This document shows, piece after piece, positions 1 to 7,400 of a DNA stretch of 64,000 nucleotides; position 1 is the first letter of the stretch, and each line of letters begins with the position of its first letter. Location: positions 1,364,001-1,428,000 of the forward strand of contig NZ_CP078076.1 in assembly GCF_023101165.1 (NCBI RefSeq), in the 5' to 3' direction. The translations under genes and the position numbers were made by a program. The notes beneath the pieces are model-generated. The model had not been told where the DNA came from, did not search any database, and was given only the letters and a program-made list of their open reading frames with translations. The stretch is from Microbacterium sufflavum. GTDB lineage: Bacteria > Actinomycetota > Actinomycetes > Actinomycetales > Microbacteriaceae.

Positions 1-1
1 C

Positions 2-724
2 GCGGGCGTGAAGATGTACTCGCCCGTGTTCGCGGTGAGCCCGCGCGCGGCCGGAGCCCTCGCGGCCGACTGGATCGACCACGGCGGGCTCCCGACGGCG
101 GAGCGCGAGGTGCTCGACATCGACGAGGCCGCGATGCGCCGGGCCAGGGTCGAGCCGACGCTGTACGGACTCGTGCGGGTGCCCGTGCACGCCGGTCGCA
201 CGCAGGCGCGAAAGGCCCCGACCCCCGCGACCGAGGCCGCCGCCGTCGAGGCCGCAGCCCGCGGCGCGGTCGCCCGGATGCAGCCCGGCGTGCGCTACCT
301 GCTCGGCCCCGGCGGCACCACGGCCGAGATCGCGCGGCAGCTCGGCCTCGATGGCACGCCCCTCGGGGTCGACGTCGTGCTCGACGGGCGGCTCCTCGTC
401 CGCGGCGCGAGCGAACGGCAGCTGCGGGACGAACTCGCGCTCGGCGCCGCGCAGGCCGTGGTGACCGTGATCGGCGGACAGGGGTTCCTGCTCGGCCGAG
501 GCAACCAGCAGCTCTCCGCGGCCGTGCTCCGTGCGCTCGGCGACGACCCCCTGCTGGTCGTCGCGCCCGAGCAGAAGCTCGTCGACCTGCACGGCCGGCC
601 CCTGCTCGTCGACACGGGCGATCCCGTGCTCGACGCCCGGCTCGCCGGGCACATCCGCGTCGTCACCGGCGTCGGCACGAGCAGTCTCTACCCTGTGACC
701 GCACCCGAACTCTCCCCCGTCTGA
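2..724 (+). CDS. ATP-NAD kinase family protein (5' truncated by window edge)
   Basis: The reading frame is open from the first bases of the window, so the true start lies upstream. The visible about 240 residues match the C-terminal half of the COG3199 ATP-NAD/AcoX kinase-like family: an AGVKMYSPVFA segment at the very start, then a GPGGTTAEIA loop, a GVDVVLDGRLL stretch, VTVIGGQGFLLGRGNQQ, and a terminal TGVGTSSLYPV. The nucleotide-binding GGDGT motif expected earlier in the family is outside the window. Family members are proposed to phosphorylate NAD or a related substrate, and AcoX homologues sit in acetoin loci, but the substrate here is unknown. A short-chain dehydrogenase starts 17 bases downstream on the same strand, suggesting co-transcription. 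Confidence 0.75.
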   Translation, partial: AGVKMYSPVFAVSPRAAGALAADWIDHGGLPTAEREVLDIDEAAMRRARVEPTLYGLVRVPVHAGRTQARKAPTPATEAAAVEAAARGAVARMQPGVRYLLGPGGTTAEIARQLGLDGTPLGVDVVLDGRLLVRGASERQLRDELALGAAQAVVTVIGGQGFLLGRGNQQLSAAVLRALGDDPLLVVAPEQKLVDLHGRPLLVDTGDPVLDARLAGHIRVVTGVGTSSLYPVTAPELSPV

Positions 725-741
725 CCCCCGAAAGGACCCCC

Positions 742-1500
742 ATGCGACTCCAGAACAAGAAGGCCATCGTCACCGGCGGCGCGGGCGGCATCGGCCGTGC
801 CACCTGCCTCGCGCTCGCGGCGGAGGGTGCCGCCGTCGCCGTGGTCGACCTGAACGCCGAGGCGGCCGAGGCCGTGGCCGCCGAGATCCGCGAGGCCGGT
901 GGCACGGCGGTCGCGGTCGCCGCCGACGTGTCCCGCGAGCCCGACATCGAGCGGGTCGTCGCGACCGCCGTGCAGGAGTTCGACGGGGTCGACGTGGTGT
1001 TCAACAATGCCGGCATCATCCGCCGCCAGACCGCGGTCGAGATCGAGGTCGACGAGTGGGACCTCGTGTTCGGCGTGAACGTGCGCGCCATCTTCCTCAT
1101 GTGCAAGCACGTCGTGCCGATCATGGAGGCCGCGGGCGGCGGCTCGATCGTCAACACCGGTTCGGGCTGGGGTCTGAAGGGCGGCGGCCGCGCCCTGTCG
1201 TACTGCGCGTCCAAGGGCGCCGTGGTGAACATGACCCGTGCGCTCGCGATCGACCACGGGCCCGCCGGCATCCGCGTGAACTCGGTCAACCCGGGCGACG
1301 TGAACACGGGCATGCTGCGGGACGAGGCGCGCCAGCTCGCGCAGGACGCGGACTCCTTCCTGGCCGAGGCCGCCGACCGCCCGCTGCGCCGCATGGGCGA
1401 GCCAGAGGAGGTTGCGCAGGCCGTGGTGTGGCTCGCGAGCGACGACTCCTCCTACGTCACGGGCGCAGCCCTCGTGGTCGACGGCGGCGGCATCGCCTGA
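742..1500 (+). CDS. SDR family oxidoreductase (classical)
   Basis: 252-residue classical short-chain dehydrogenase. The cofactor-binding TGxxxGIG motif is at residues 11-18, an acidic D in VVDLN after beta-2 suggests NAD(H) preference, FNNAG follows near residue 91, and the catalytic Tyr154-x3-Lys158 lies in YCASK. The C-terminal VTGAALVVDGGGIA is typical. A Shine-Dalgarno AAAGGA sits about 5 bases before the ATG. It follows the ATP-NAD kinase-family gene by 17 bases and probably shares its transcript. The substrate cannot be read from sequence; a secondary alcohol or sugar-type substrate is likely. Confidence 0.85.
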   Translation: MRLQNKKAIVTGGAGGIGRATCLALAAEGAAVAVVDLNAEAAEAVAAEIREAGGTAVAVAADVSREPDIERVVATAVQEFDGVDVVFNNAGIIRRQTAVEIEVDEWDLVFGVNVRAIFLMCKHVVPIMEAAGGGSIVNTGSGWGLKGGGRALSYCASKGAVVNMTRALAIDHGPAGIRVNSVNPGDVNTGMLRDEARQLAQDADSFLAEAADRPLRRMGEPEEVAQAVVWLASDDSSYVTGAALVVDGGGIA

Positions 1501-1562
1501 GCGCCGGGAGAGCGTCGGAGGCGCGGGGTCGGCACCCAGGCGACTCGCGTAGAATCGGCACA

Positions 1563-3080
1563 ATGACCGATGCCCCCGACGCCACCCCCGACCTGGGCCC
1601 CGGCATCGACCCCGACGACCTCGCCACGACGCTGCGGGTGCTCCGCGAGTTGCACACGATCGACAACGAGCACCCCGACTTCATCGCCGTGCGCCAGGCG
1701 ACCGCCGCGATGTTCAAAGACGTCAAGCGCGTGCGCCGCAAGCAGATCCGCGATGCGATCGCCGAGGCCGACAAGGCCGTGGTCGCCCGCACCGCCACGG
1801 GCGCTCCCGACCGCATCGACGACGAGACCCGCGGCAACGACCTGGCGTCGAGCGTGGTCGACGCCCCGATCGCGGGGGAGCTGCTCAAGCCGCGCAACTG
1901 CTACATCTGCAAGCAGCCGTACACGCTGGTCGACGCGTTCTACCACCAGCTGTGCCCGGACTGCGCGCGCTTCAGCCACGGCAAGCGCAACGCCCGCGCC
2001 GACCTCACCGGCAAGCGCGCCCTGCTCACGGGCGGTCGCGCCAAGATCGGCATGCACATCGCGCTGCGGCTGCTGCGCGACGGGGCGCACACGACCATCA
2101 CGACCCGGTTCCCGCGCGATGCCGTGCGCCGCTTCTCGGCTCTGCCCGACGCGAGCGACTGGCTGCACCGCCTGCGCGTGGTCGGCATCGACCTGCGCGA
2201 CCCCGCCCAGGTGATCGGGCTCGCCGACTCGGTCGCCGCTCAGGGCCCGCTCGACATCCTCATCAACAACGCCGCGCAGACCGTGCGCCGCTCACCGGGC
2301 GCGTACTCGCTGCTCGCCGACGCGGAGCTGCAGCCCCTGCCCGACGGGCCGCTGCCGGAGATGGAGACCTTCGGCCACACCGCCGATCCGCATCCGCAGG
2401 CGCTGCAGGCATCGGTGGATGCGCACCCGCTGCTGTCGGTCGCGGCGCTCGGCGGCACGGTCGCGGAGCAGGGCGGGCAGGCGCTCACGGCCGAAGACCT
2501 CGCCCGGCTCGCGATGGCCCCCGGCTCGTCGTCGCTGGAGAAGCACGCGGACGGCACGGCGATCGACGCGGGCGGGCTCGTGCCCGACGTGAACCGCGTC
2601 AACAGCTGGGTGCAGTCGGTCGACCAGGTCGATCCGCTGGAGATGCTGGAGGTGCAGCTCGCCAACACGACGGCGCCGTTCCTGCTGATCAGCCGTCTGC
2701 GCGCCTCGATGGCCGCGTCGTCCGCGCACCGGAAGTACGTGGTGAACGTGTCGGCGATGGAGGGGCAGTTCTCCCGCCGCTACAAGGGACCGGGCCATCC
2801 GCACACGAACATGGCCAAGGCCGCGCTGAACATGCTCACCCGCACCAGCGCGGGGGAGATGCTCGAGAAGGACGGCATCCTCATGACCGCCGTCGACACC
2901 GGCTGGATCACCGACGAGCGTCCGCATTACACGAAGGTCCGGCTGGCGGAAGAGGGCTTCCACGCGCCGCTCGACCTGGTCGACGGCGCCGCCCGCGTGT
3001 ACGACCCGATCGTGCGCGGCGAGGCGGGCGAGGACATCCACGGCGTCTTCCTGAAGGACTACGAGCCCAGCCCCTGGTGA
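1563..3080 (+). CDS. Atypical SDR with N-terminal four-cysteine (zinc-type) motif, catalytic Tyr replaced
   Basis: 505 residues, about twice the length of a classical SDR. Residues 1-150 are a charged, partly helical extension ending in Cys113-x2-Cys116 and Cys131-x2-Cys134, which looks like a zinc knuckle. A Rossmann motif TGGRAKIG follows near residue 155 and NNAAQT near 238. An insertion rich in acidic residues and Leu/Ala precedes the catalytic half. There NVSAMEG supplies the expected Ser, but the YxxxK site reads Thr415-N-M-A-Lys419, so the catalytic Tyr is absent; Tyr407 lies eight residues earlier. It may act differently or have lost oxidoreductase activity. The frame stays open upstream to 1056 but that overlaps the preceding SDR, so the ATG at 1563 is chosen. 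Function unknown. Confidence 0.8.
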   Translation: MTDAPDATPDLGPGIDPDDLATTLRVLRELHTIDNEHPDFIAVRQATAAMFKDVKRVRRKQIRDAIAEADKAVVARTATGAPDRIDDETRGNDLASSVVDAPIAGELLKPRNCYICKQPYTLVDAFYHQLCPDCARFSHGKRNARADLTGKRALLTGGRAKIGMHIALRLLRDGAHTTITTRFPRDAVRRFSALPDASDWLHRLRVVGIDLRDPAQVIGLADSVAAQGPLDILINNAAQTVRRSPGAYSLLADAELQPLPDGPLPEMETFGHTADPHPQALQASVDAHPLLSVAALGGTVAEQGGQALTAEDLARLAMAPGSSSLEKHADGTAIDAGGLVPDVNRVNSWVQSVDQVDPLEMLEVQLANTTAPFLLISRLRASMAASSAHRKYVVNVSAMEGQFSRRYKGPGHPHTNMAKAALNMLTRTSAGEMLEKDGILMTAVDTGWITDERPHYTKVRLAEEGFHAPLDLVDGAARVYDPIVRGEAGEDIHGVFLKDYEPSPW

Positions 3081-3093
3081 CCCTCCGGACGAC

Positions 3094-3513
3094 TCAGGCC
3101 CAGATGTCGGAGAGGGCGACGGGGGCGCTCGAGACCGGGCCGTACCCGGTGACGCTGGCGACCGCGCGGAGCTGCGTGTACGCGCCGATCACCGACCGCG
3201 GGAGCGTGCTGGCGTAGTAGCCCGACGAGTTCGTCGACTGTCCCGTGTAGATCGTTTCCCAGCCGGAGGCTCCGTCGCCCTGGAAATCGAACGTCTGCGT
3301 CAGATCGGCGGTGCCGGGGCGGGAGAGGGTGACCGTGCCCCAGGCGTAGTTCGCGTCGAGGGCGAAGGCGCTGAGCGTCAGCTCCGGGGTGCCGAGCGAG
3401 GCGGCTGCGGCGGGAGCAGCGGCAGAGAACGCGATGACCGGTGCGGCCCACGCCGCGTGGACGATCGTGCGGCGGGAGAGAGCACCGCGTTCGCGCGGCT
3501 TTTCGGGCATCAT
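3094..3513 (-). CDS. Small Tat-exported hypothetical protein
   Basis: 139 residues. The N-terminus has a twin-arginine signal: SRRTIVHAAW, then a hydrophobic Ala-rich stretch and an ASA/AAA-type cleavage region near residue 38. The mature part of about 100 residues is predicted beta-rich (alternating polar/hydrophobic, many Thr/Ser/Tyr/Gly) with no cysteines and no motif I recognise. Two Met codons begin the frame (3513 and 3510). A GATAGT hexamer 8 bases before the first ATG with no Shine-Dalgarno suggests a leaderless transcript. It converges on the preceding SDR with a 13-base gap. An extracytoplasmic role is inferred; function unknown. Confidence 0.65.
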   Translation of the reverse strand: MMPEKPRERGALSRRTIVHAAWAAPVIAFSAAAPAAAASLGTPELTLSAFALDANYAWGTVTLSRPGTADLTQTFDFQGDGASGWETIYTGQSTNSSGYYASTLPRSVIGAYTQLRAVASVTGYGPVSSAPVALSDIWA

Positions 3514-3566
3514 GGCGAAACACTATCGTGCAGACGCGGTGCAGCGAGATCGCCGCGGCCCGGGGG

Positions 3567-4649
3567 TCAGCGCGGGTACGGGAGGGGGAACCACACCGTC
3601 ACGACGAGGCCGCCCTCCGCGCGCGGCGTCAGCACCAGGGTGCCGCCGTGCGTCTCGGTGATGCGCTGCACGATCGCCAGCCCGAGCCCCGCACCGGCGT
3701 GGTCGTCGCGAGTACGCTCGGACCCGCGCTGGAACGGCTCCACCAGCGTCGCGATCCGGTGCTCCGACAGGCGCTCGCCCGTGTTCTCCACGACGAGCGC
3801 GACGGCCTGCGGCATCATGTGCGTGCGCACGGCCACCGCCCCGCCGCTGGGCAGGTTGTGCACGATCGCGTTGAGCACCAGGTTCGTGACGAGCTGGGGC
3901 AGCAGGGCGGACGACCCGAGCATCGGCGCGGCGGCCCCACCCACCTCGACCGCGACCCCGCGGCGGTCGGCCAGGGGCAGCAGCGCCTCCACCGCCTCCT
4001 CGGCCAGCAGCGACAGGTCGACCAGCTGCCTCGGGAACGTGCGCTGCTCCGCACGGCTGAGCAGCAGCAGCGCCTCGGTCAGCGCGATCGCGCGCGTGTT
4101 CACCTCGCGCAGGCGGGCGATCAGCTCCTCCGCGTCGCGGTCGGGGTCGTCGCGGGCGACCTCGAGCAGCGTCTGCGAGATCGCGAGGGGCGTGCGCAGT
4201 TCGTGCGAGGCGTTCGCCGCGAACCGCTGCTGCTCGGCCACGTGCGCCTCGAGCTGCTCGAGCATGCCGTCGAACACGTCGGCGAGGTCGCGGAACTCGT
4301 CGCGCGGCCCCTCCAGGCGCACCCGATGCGACAGCGACCCCTGGGCGGCGAGGCGCGCGGCGTCGCTGATGCGTTCGAGGGGCGCCAGCATGCGTCCGGC
4401 GAGCAGCCAGCCGCCGCCGAGCCCGATCGCGAGCAGGGCGACCATGACCGCGATCGCCACCGGCACGAACGCGCGGATGAGGTCGGAGCGGTTGGGCACG
4501 CGGATGTCGGCGATGATCTGCACGTCGGGGATGTACCGCAGCAGGTACAGCGCGACGGCCGCGAGCAGCAGCACCCCGGACACCACGACGATCCCGGCGT
4601 AGCTGAGGGTCAGCTTCAGCCGGGCGCTCATCCCCCGGCGCCTAGGCAT
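3567..4649 (-). CDS. Sensor histidine kinase, VanS-like
   Basis: 360-residue membrane histidine kinase. Two membrane segments (about residues 13-37 and 60-83) flank a short external loop of only about 20 residues, as in intramembrane or cell-wall-stress sensors. A HAMP-like region follows, then the HisKA box with phospho-accepting His149 in ASHELRTPLA, an N box with NLVLNAIVHN, and a G box ending GAGLGLAIVQRI. The ATG overlaps the stop of the upstream response regulator by 8 bases, so the pair is translationally coupled. The divergent VanY-type peptidase, racemase and D-Ala-D-X ligase make a cell-wall or glycopeptide-responsive role likely; that is inference from context. Confidence 0.85.
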   Translation of the reverse strand: MPRRRGMSARLKLTLSYAGIVVVSGVLLLAAVALYLLRYIPDVQIIADIRVPNRSDLIRAFVPVAIAVMVALLAIGLGGGWLLAGRMLAPLERISDAARLAAQGSLSHRVRLEGPRDEFRDLADVFDGMLEQLEAHVAEQQRFAANASHELRTPLAISQTLLEVARDDPDRDAEELIARLREVNTRAIALTEALLLLSRAEQRTFPRQLVDLSLLAEEAVEALLPLADRRGVAVEVGGAAAPMLGSSALLPQLVTNLVLNAIVHNLPSGGAVAVRTHMMPQAVALVVENTGERLSEHRIATLVEPFQRGSERTRDDHAGAGLGLAIVQRITETHGGTLVLTPRAEGGLVVTVWFPLPYPR

Positions 4650-5313
4650 CAGCGTCCGCCTCGATCCGGTACCCCACGCCGGGAACGGTGCGGATGATGC
4701 CGGGCTCGCCCAGACGCTTGCGCAACGACGACACCGTGATGCGCACGGCGTTCGTGAACGGGTCCGCGTTCTCGTCCCACGCGCGCTCCAGCAGTTCCTC
4801 GGCGCTGACCACGCCGCCCTGTGCGTCGACGAGCACCTCGAGCACCGCGAACTGCTTGCGGGTGAGGGCCACGTACCGGTCGTCGCGGTACACCTCGCGG
4901 CGGAACGGGTCGAGCCGGAGACCAGCGACCTCGAGCACGGGCGGCCGGGAGCGCTGGCGGCGCCGGTCGAGGGCCCGCAGGCGCAGCACCAGCTCCCGCA
5001 GCTCGAACGGCTTGGTGAGGTAGTCGTCCGCGCCGATCTCGAACCCGGTGGCCTTGTCGTCGAGCCGGTCGGCGGCGGTGAGCATGAGGATCGGGATGCC
5101 GCTGCCGGACGCGACGATCCACCGCGCGATGTCGTCGCCGGAGGGGCCGGGCACGTCGCGGTCGAGCACGGCGATGTCGTACGAGTTGATGCTCAACAGT
5201 TCCAGAGCGGTGTCGCCGTCGCCCGCGATGTCGGCCGCGATGGCCTCCAGGCGCAGCCCGTCGCGGACGGCCTCGGCGAGGTAGGGCTCGTCCTCGACGA
5301 TCAGCACACGCAT
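4642..5313 (-). CDS. Response regulator, OmpR/VanR-like
   Basis: 223 residues. Receiver domain at residues 1-118 with acidic pocket E7-D8, phospho-acceptor Asp51 in AVLDRDVPG, Thr in LTAADR and Lys in YLTKPFELREL. A winged-helix DNA-binding domain (about 125-220) has the OmpR-type LTRKQFAVLEVL, a recognition region NAVRITVSSLRKRLG and the GYRI wing. The first ATG of the conserved MRVLIVEDEP start is chosen; the frame extends upstream through the divergent peptidase and is not used. It is co-transcribed with the kinase at 3567 and lies 87 bases from the divergent VanY-type gene. A perfect inverted repeat in that gap (5348-5367) is a candidate target. Confidence 0.88.
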   Translation of the reverse strand: MRVLIVEDEPYLAEAVRDGLRLEAIAADIAGDGDTALELLSINSYDIAVLDRDVPGPSGDDIARWIVASGSGIPILMLTAADRLDDKATGFEIGADDYLTKPFELRELVLRLRALDRRRQRSRPPVLEVAGLRLDPFRREVYRDDRYVALTRKQFAVLEVLVDAQGGVVSAEELLERAWDENADPFTNAVRITVSSLRKRLGEPGIIRTVPGVGYRIEADADA

Positions 5314-5347
5314 GGCTGTGATCCTACGCACCGCGGTATATCGCGAA

Positions 5348-5367
5348 CGTATGCAAAAGCGCATACG
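5348..5367. promoter_or_regulatory. Perfect 7-bp inverted repeat between vanR-like and vanY-like genes
   Basis: CGTATGC-aaaagc-GCATACG lies in the 87-base divergent gap in an AT-richer patch also containing GGTATATCGC. Its position suits an operator for the OmpR-type regulator, controlling the divergent units. OmpR-family regulators often prefer direct repeats, so binding is inference only. Confidence 0.4.
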
Positions 5368-5400
5368 CCCTCGCAACCGCGCGCTTCCTTCACTGGAACC

Positions 5401-6066
5401 ATGAACACCCGCACGAACCCCCGACCACCGCGGTCGCGTCGCCGTCGTCTCGGTGCGGCGCTGCTGGCGCTGGCCCTCGTCGTCCTCGGCGCGCTCGCGG
5501 TGCAGCAGTCGCTGGCCGCCGCCTCCGCCGACGCCGGACGGACCGTCCCGTCTCCGGCGCCGACCCCGTTCCCCGATCTGTCTTCCGGCGGCGCGGGGAC
5601 CGACCACGGCGATGCGGACGGCACGATCGCCGACGGTGACCAGCCGACCGTGTTCGACGTGGAGCGGCCGAGTGTCGGCAACCTCGACCCCGATCTGCTC
5701 GCCGCCCTGCAGCGGGCCGCGACCGACGCGGAGGTCGACGGCGTCGGGTTCCGCGTGAACAGCGGCTGGCGTTCCGCCGAGCTGCAGGAGCGGATGCTGC
5801 AGGACGCGATCGCCGAGTACGGCTCGGAGGCGGAGGCGCGCCGCTGGGTCGCGACGCCGCAGACCTCCGCGCACGTGTCCGGTGACGCGGTCGACCTGGG
5901 ACCGCTGCCCGCACTCGACTGGCTGGCGCAGCGCGGCTGGCGCTACGGCCTGTGCCAGACCTATGCGAACGAGTCCTGGCATTACGAGCTGCGCCCCGAC
6001 GCTGCGGCGGACGGCTGCCCGCAGATGTATGCCGATCCCACCGAAGACCCGAGGATGCGCTCGTGA
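5401..6066 (+). CDS. VanY-type D-Ala-D-Ala carboxypeptidase (peptidase M15B)
   Basis: 221 residues. An Arg-rich cytoplasmic start and one membrane segment or signal anchor (about 18-38) are followed by a Pro/Gly/Asp-rich linker and the M15 catalytic domain. The zinc site is visible: His158 and Asp165 in SAHVSGDAVD, and His194 in ESWHYEL with catalytic base Glu191. SGWRS and the GLCQTYANE region are also typical. The enzyme should trim the terminal D-residue from peptidoglycan precursors outside the membrane. GGAA precedes the ATG. The stop overlaps the GTG start of the racemase gene, so this is the first gene of a coupled three-gene operon divergent from the two-component pair. Confidence 0.85.
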   Translation: MNTRTNPRPPRSRRRRLGAALLALALVVLGALAVQQSLAAASADAGRTVPSPAPTPFPDLSSGGAGTDHGDADGTIADGDQPTVFDVERPSVGNLDPDLLAALQRAATDAEVDGVGFRVNSGWRSAELQERMLQDAIAEYGSEAEARRWVATPQTSAHVSGDAVDLGPLPALDWLAQRGWRYGLCQTYANESWHYELRPDAAADGCPQMYADPTEDPRMRS

Positions 6067-7400
6067 CCCGGGTGACGGCCCGGGGCCTGCGCGATCCCGC
6101 CGTCGCCCCTGCTTCCGCGCCCGCGTCCGTCGCGCCCGGGTCTGTCGCGTCCGGGTCTGTCGCGCCCGGGTCTGTCGCGTCCGGGTCTGTCGCATCCGCG
6201 CCGGCCGTTCCTGCGCCCGCCCATTCCGGGCCCGTCCGCCCCGCGCCTGCCCGGCCCGGGCGCGACGTCGCATCCGTCGCCGCCCCCTCCGGTGTCCGCT
6301 CCACACCGCCGTCCCGCCTCCCGCGCCCGCGGTTGTGCACGCTCCCCGAGGCCGTGGCGCAGAACGTGTCGCGCGTGCGGCAGTCGACGTCCGCGCAGAT
6401 CATGGCCGTGGTCAAGGCCGACGGCTACGGGCACGGGGCGGTCGCGGTCGCCGAGGCTGCCGTCGCCGCGGGTGCGACGTGGCTCGGGGTGACCGACGTC
6501 GCCGAGGGCCGTGCGCTGCGCGCGGCCGGGCTGGCCGTCCCGATCCTGTCGTGGCTGAACCCGGGCGGGATCGACGCGGTCGCGGCCGCGCTCGACCGGA
6601 TCGACGTGGCGCTGGGCTCCGTCGACGAGCTGAGGGCGCTGATCGCGGACGCGGTCGCCCCGGTGCGGGTGCACCTGCACCTCGACACCGGGATGGCGCG
6701 AGGGGGCTGCCCGCTCGCCGACTGGCCTGAGCTGCTGCGGCTGGCCAGGGCGGCGCGCGGCCGCGTCGAGGTGGTCGGGGTGATGGGGCATCTGCCGCGC
6801 GCGGATGAGGCCGATCCGGCCGCCAACGCCGCGGCGGTGCTGCGGATGCGGCACGGCCGCGACGCGGTGCTCCGCGCCGGCTTCGGTCCGGTGCTCGTGC
6901 ACCTCGCCGCGACCTCCGGCGCGCTGACCGATCCGGCGACGCACTTCGACCTGGTGCGCGTGGGGGCCGGGCTCGTCGGCATCGATCCGTCGCTCACCAC
7001 CGTGCTGACCGGCGCGGCGCGGTTCACCGCCGCGGTGGTGCACAGCGCGTTCGTGCCGGCGGGCACCGCGGTCGGGTACGGCGGCGCGCACGTGACGGAT
7101 CGGGCGACGCACCTCGCGGTCCTGGGCGTCGGATACGCCGACGGCATCCCGCGCGAGCTCGCGCGGGATGCCGGCGTGGAGCTCGACGGTGGCAGGCACC
7201 CCGTCGTCGGGCGGGTGTCGATGGACCAGATCGTGATCGACACGGGAGCGACCGCGGTGCCGCGCGGGGCCGTCGCGACCGTGTTCGGACCGGAGGGCGG
7301 CGCGGTGCCGTCGGTGCAGGACTGGGCGAGGTGGGCGGGCACCATCCCGCACACCATCGTCACCGGCATCGGCCCGCGCGTGGAGAGGGGGATCGCATGA
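6063..7400 (+). CDS. Fold-type III alanine/serine-type racemase with low-complexity N-terminus
   Basis: 445 residues, about 80 more than usual for Alr. Residues 1-85 are Pro/Ala/Ser/Val-rich and include a run built from VA(P/S)GS pentapeptides. The catalytic domain has PLP-Lys118 in AVVKADGYGHG and second-base Tyr339 in AVGYGG, plus SMDQIVID. The usual TINYE motif near the C-terminus, whose Tyr corresponds to Tyr354 of Geobacillus Alr, reads TIPHT here (His430). The VanT serine racemases of D-Ser-type vancomycin resistance also differ at this residue (Asn), so serine or broad specificity is possible; this is inference. GTG at 6063 is chosen from the GTGA overlap with the peptidase stop. Unlike VanT, no membrane domain is present. 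Confidence 0.8.
   Translation: MTRVTARGLRDPAVAPASAPASVAPGSVASGSVAPGSVASGSVASAPAVPAPAHSGPVRPAPARPGRDVASVAAPSGVRSTPPSRLPRPRLCTLPEAVAQNVSRVRQSTSAQIMAVVKADGYGHGAVAVAEAAVAAGATWLGVTDVAEGRALRAAGLAVPILSWLNPGGIDAVAAALDRIDVALGSVDELRALIADAVAPVRVHLHLDTGMARGGCPLADWPELLRLARAARGRVEVVGVMGHLPRADEADPAANAAAVLRMRHGRDAVLRAGFGPVLVHLAATSGALTDPATHFDLVRVGAGLVGIDPSLTTVLTGAARFTAAVVHSAFVPAGTAVGYGGAHVTDRATHLAVLGVGYADGIPRELARDAGVELDGGRHPVVGRVSMDQIVIDTGATAVPRGAVATVFGPEGGAVPSVQDWARWAGTIPHTIVTGIGPRVERGIA
6131..6190 (+). repeat. Four tandem 15-bp units within the racemase gene
   Basis: Four in-frame copies of CGCG(C/T)CCGGGTCTGT, arranged as two perfect 30-bp units, encode alternating VAPGS and VASGS pentapeptides. The unit length is a multiple of three, so copy-number changes would keep the frame. 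The repeat lies in the N-terminal linker before the PLP domain. Confidence 0.9.

Noticed and set aside
5314..6306. Upstream extension of the VanR-like gene through the divergent peptidase
   Set aside because: Extension is Arg/Thr/Gln repetitive and antisense to the zinc peptidase; the receiver domain begins exactly at the ATG at 5313.
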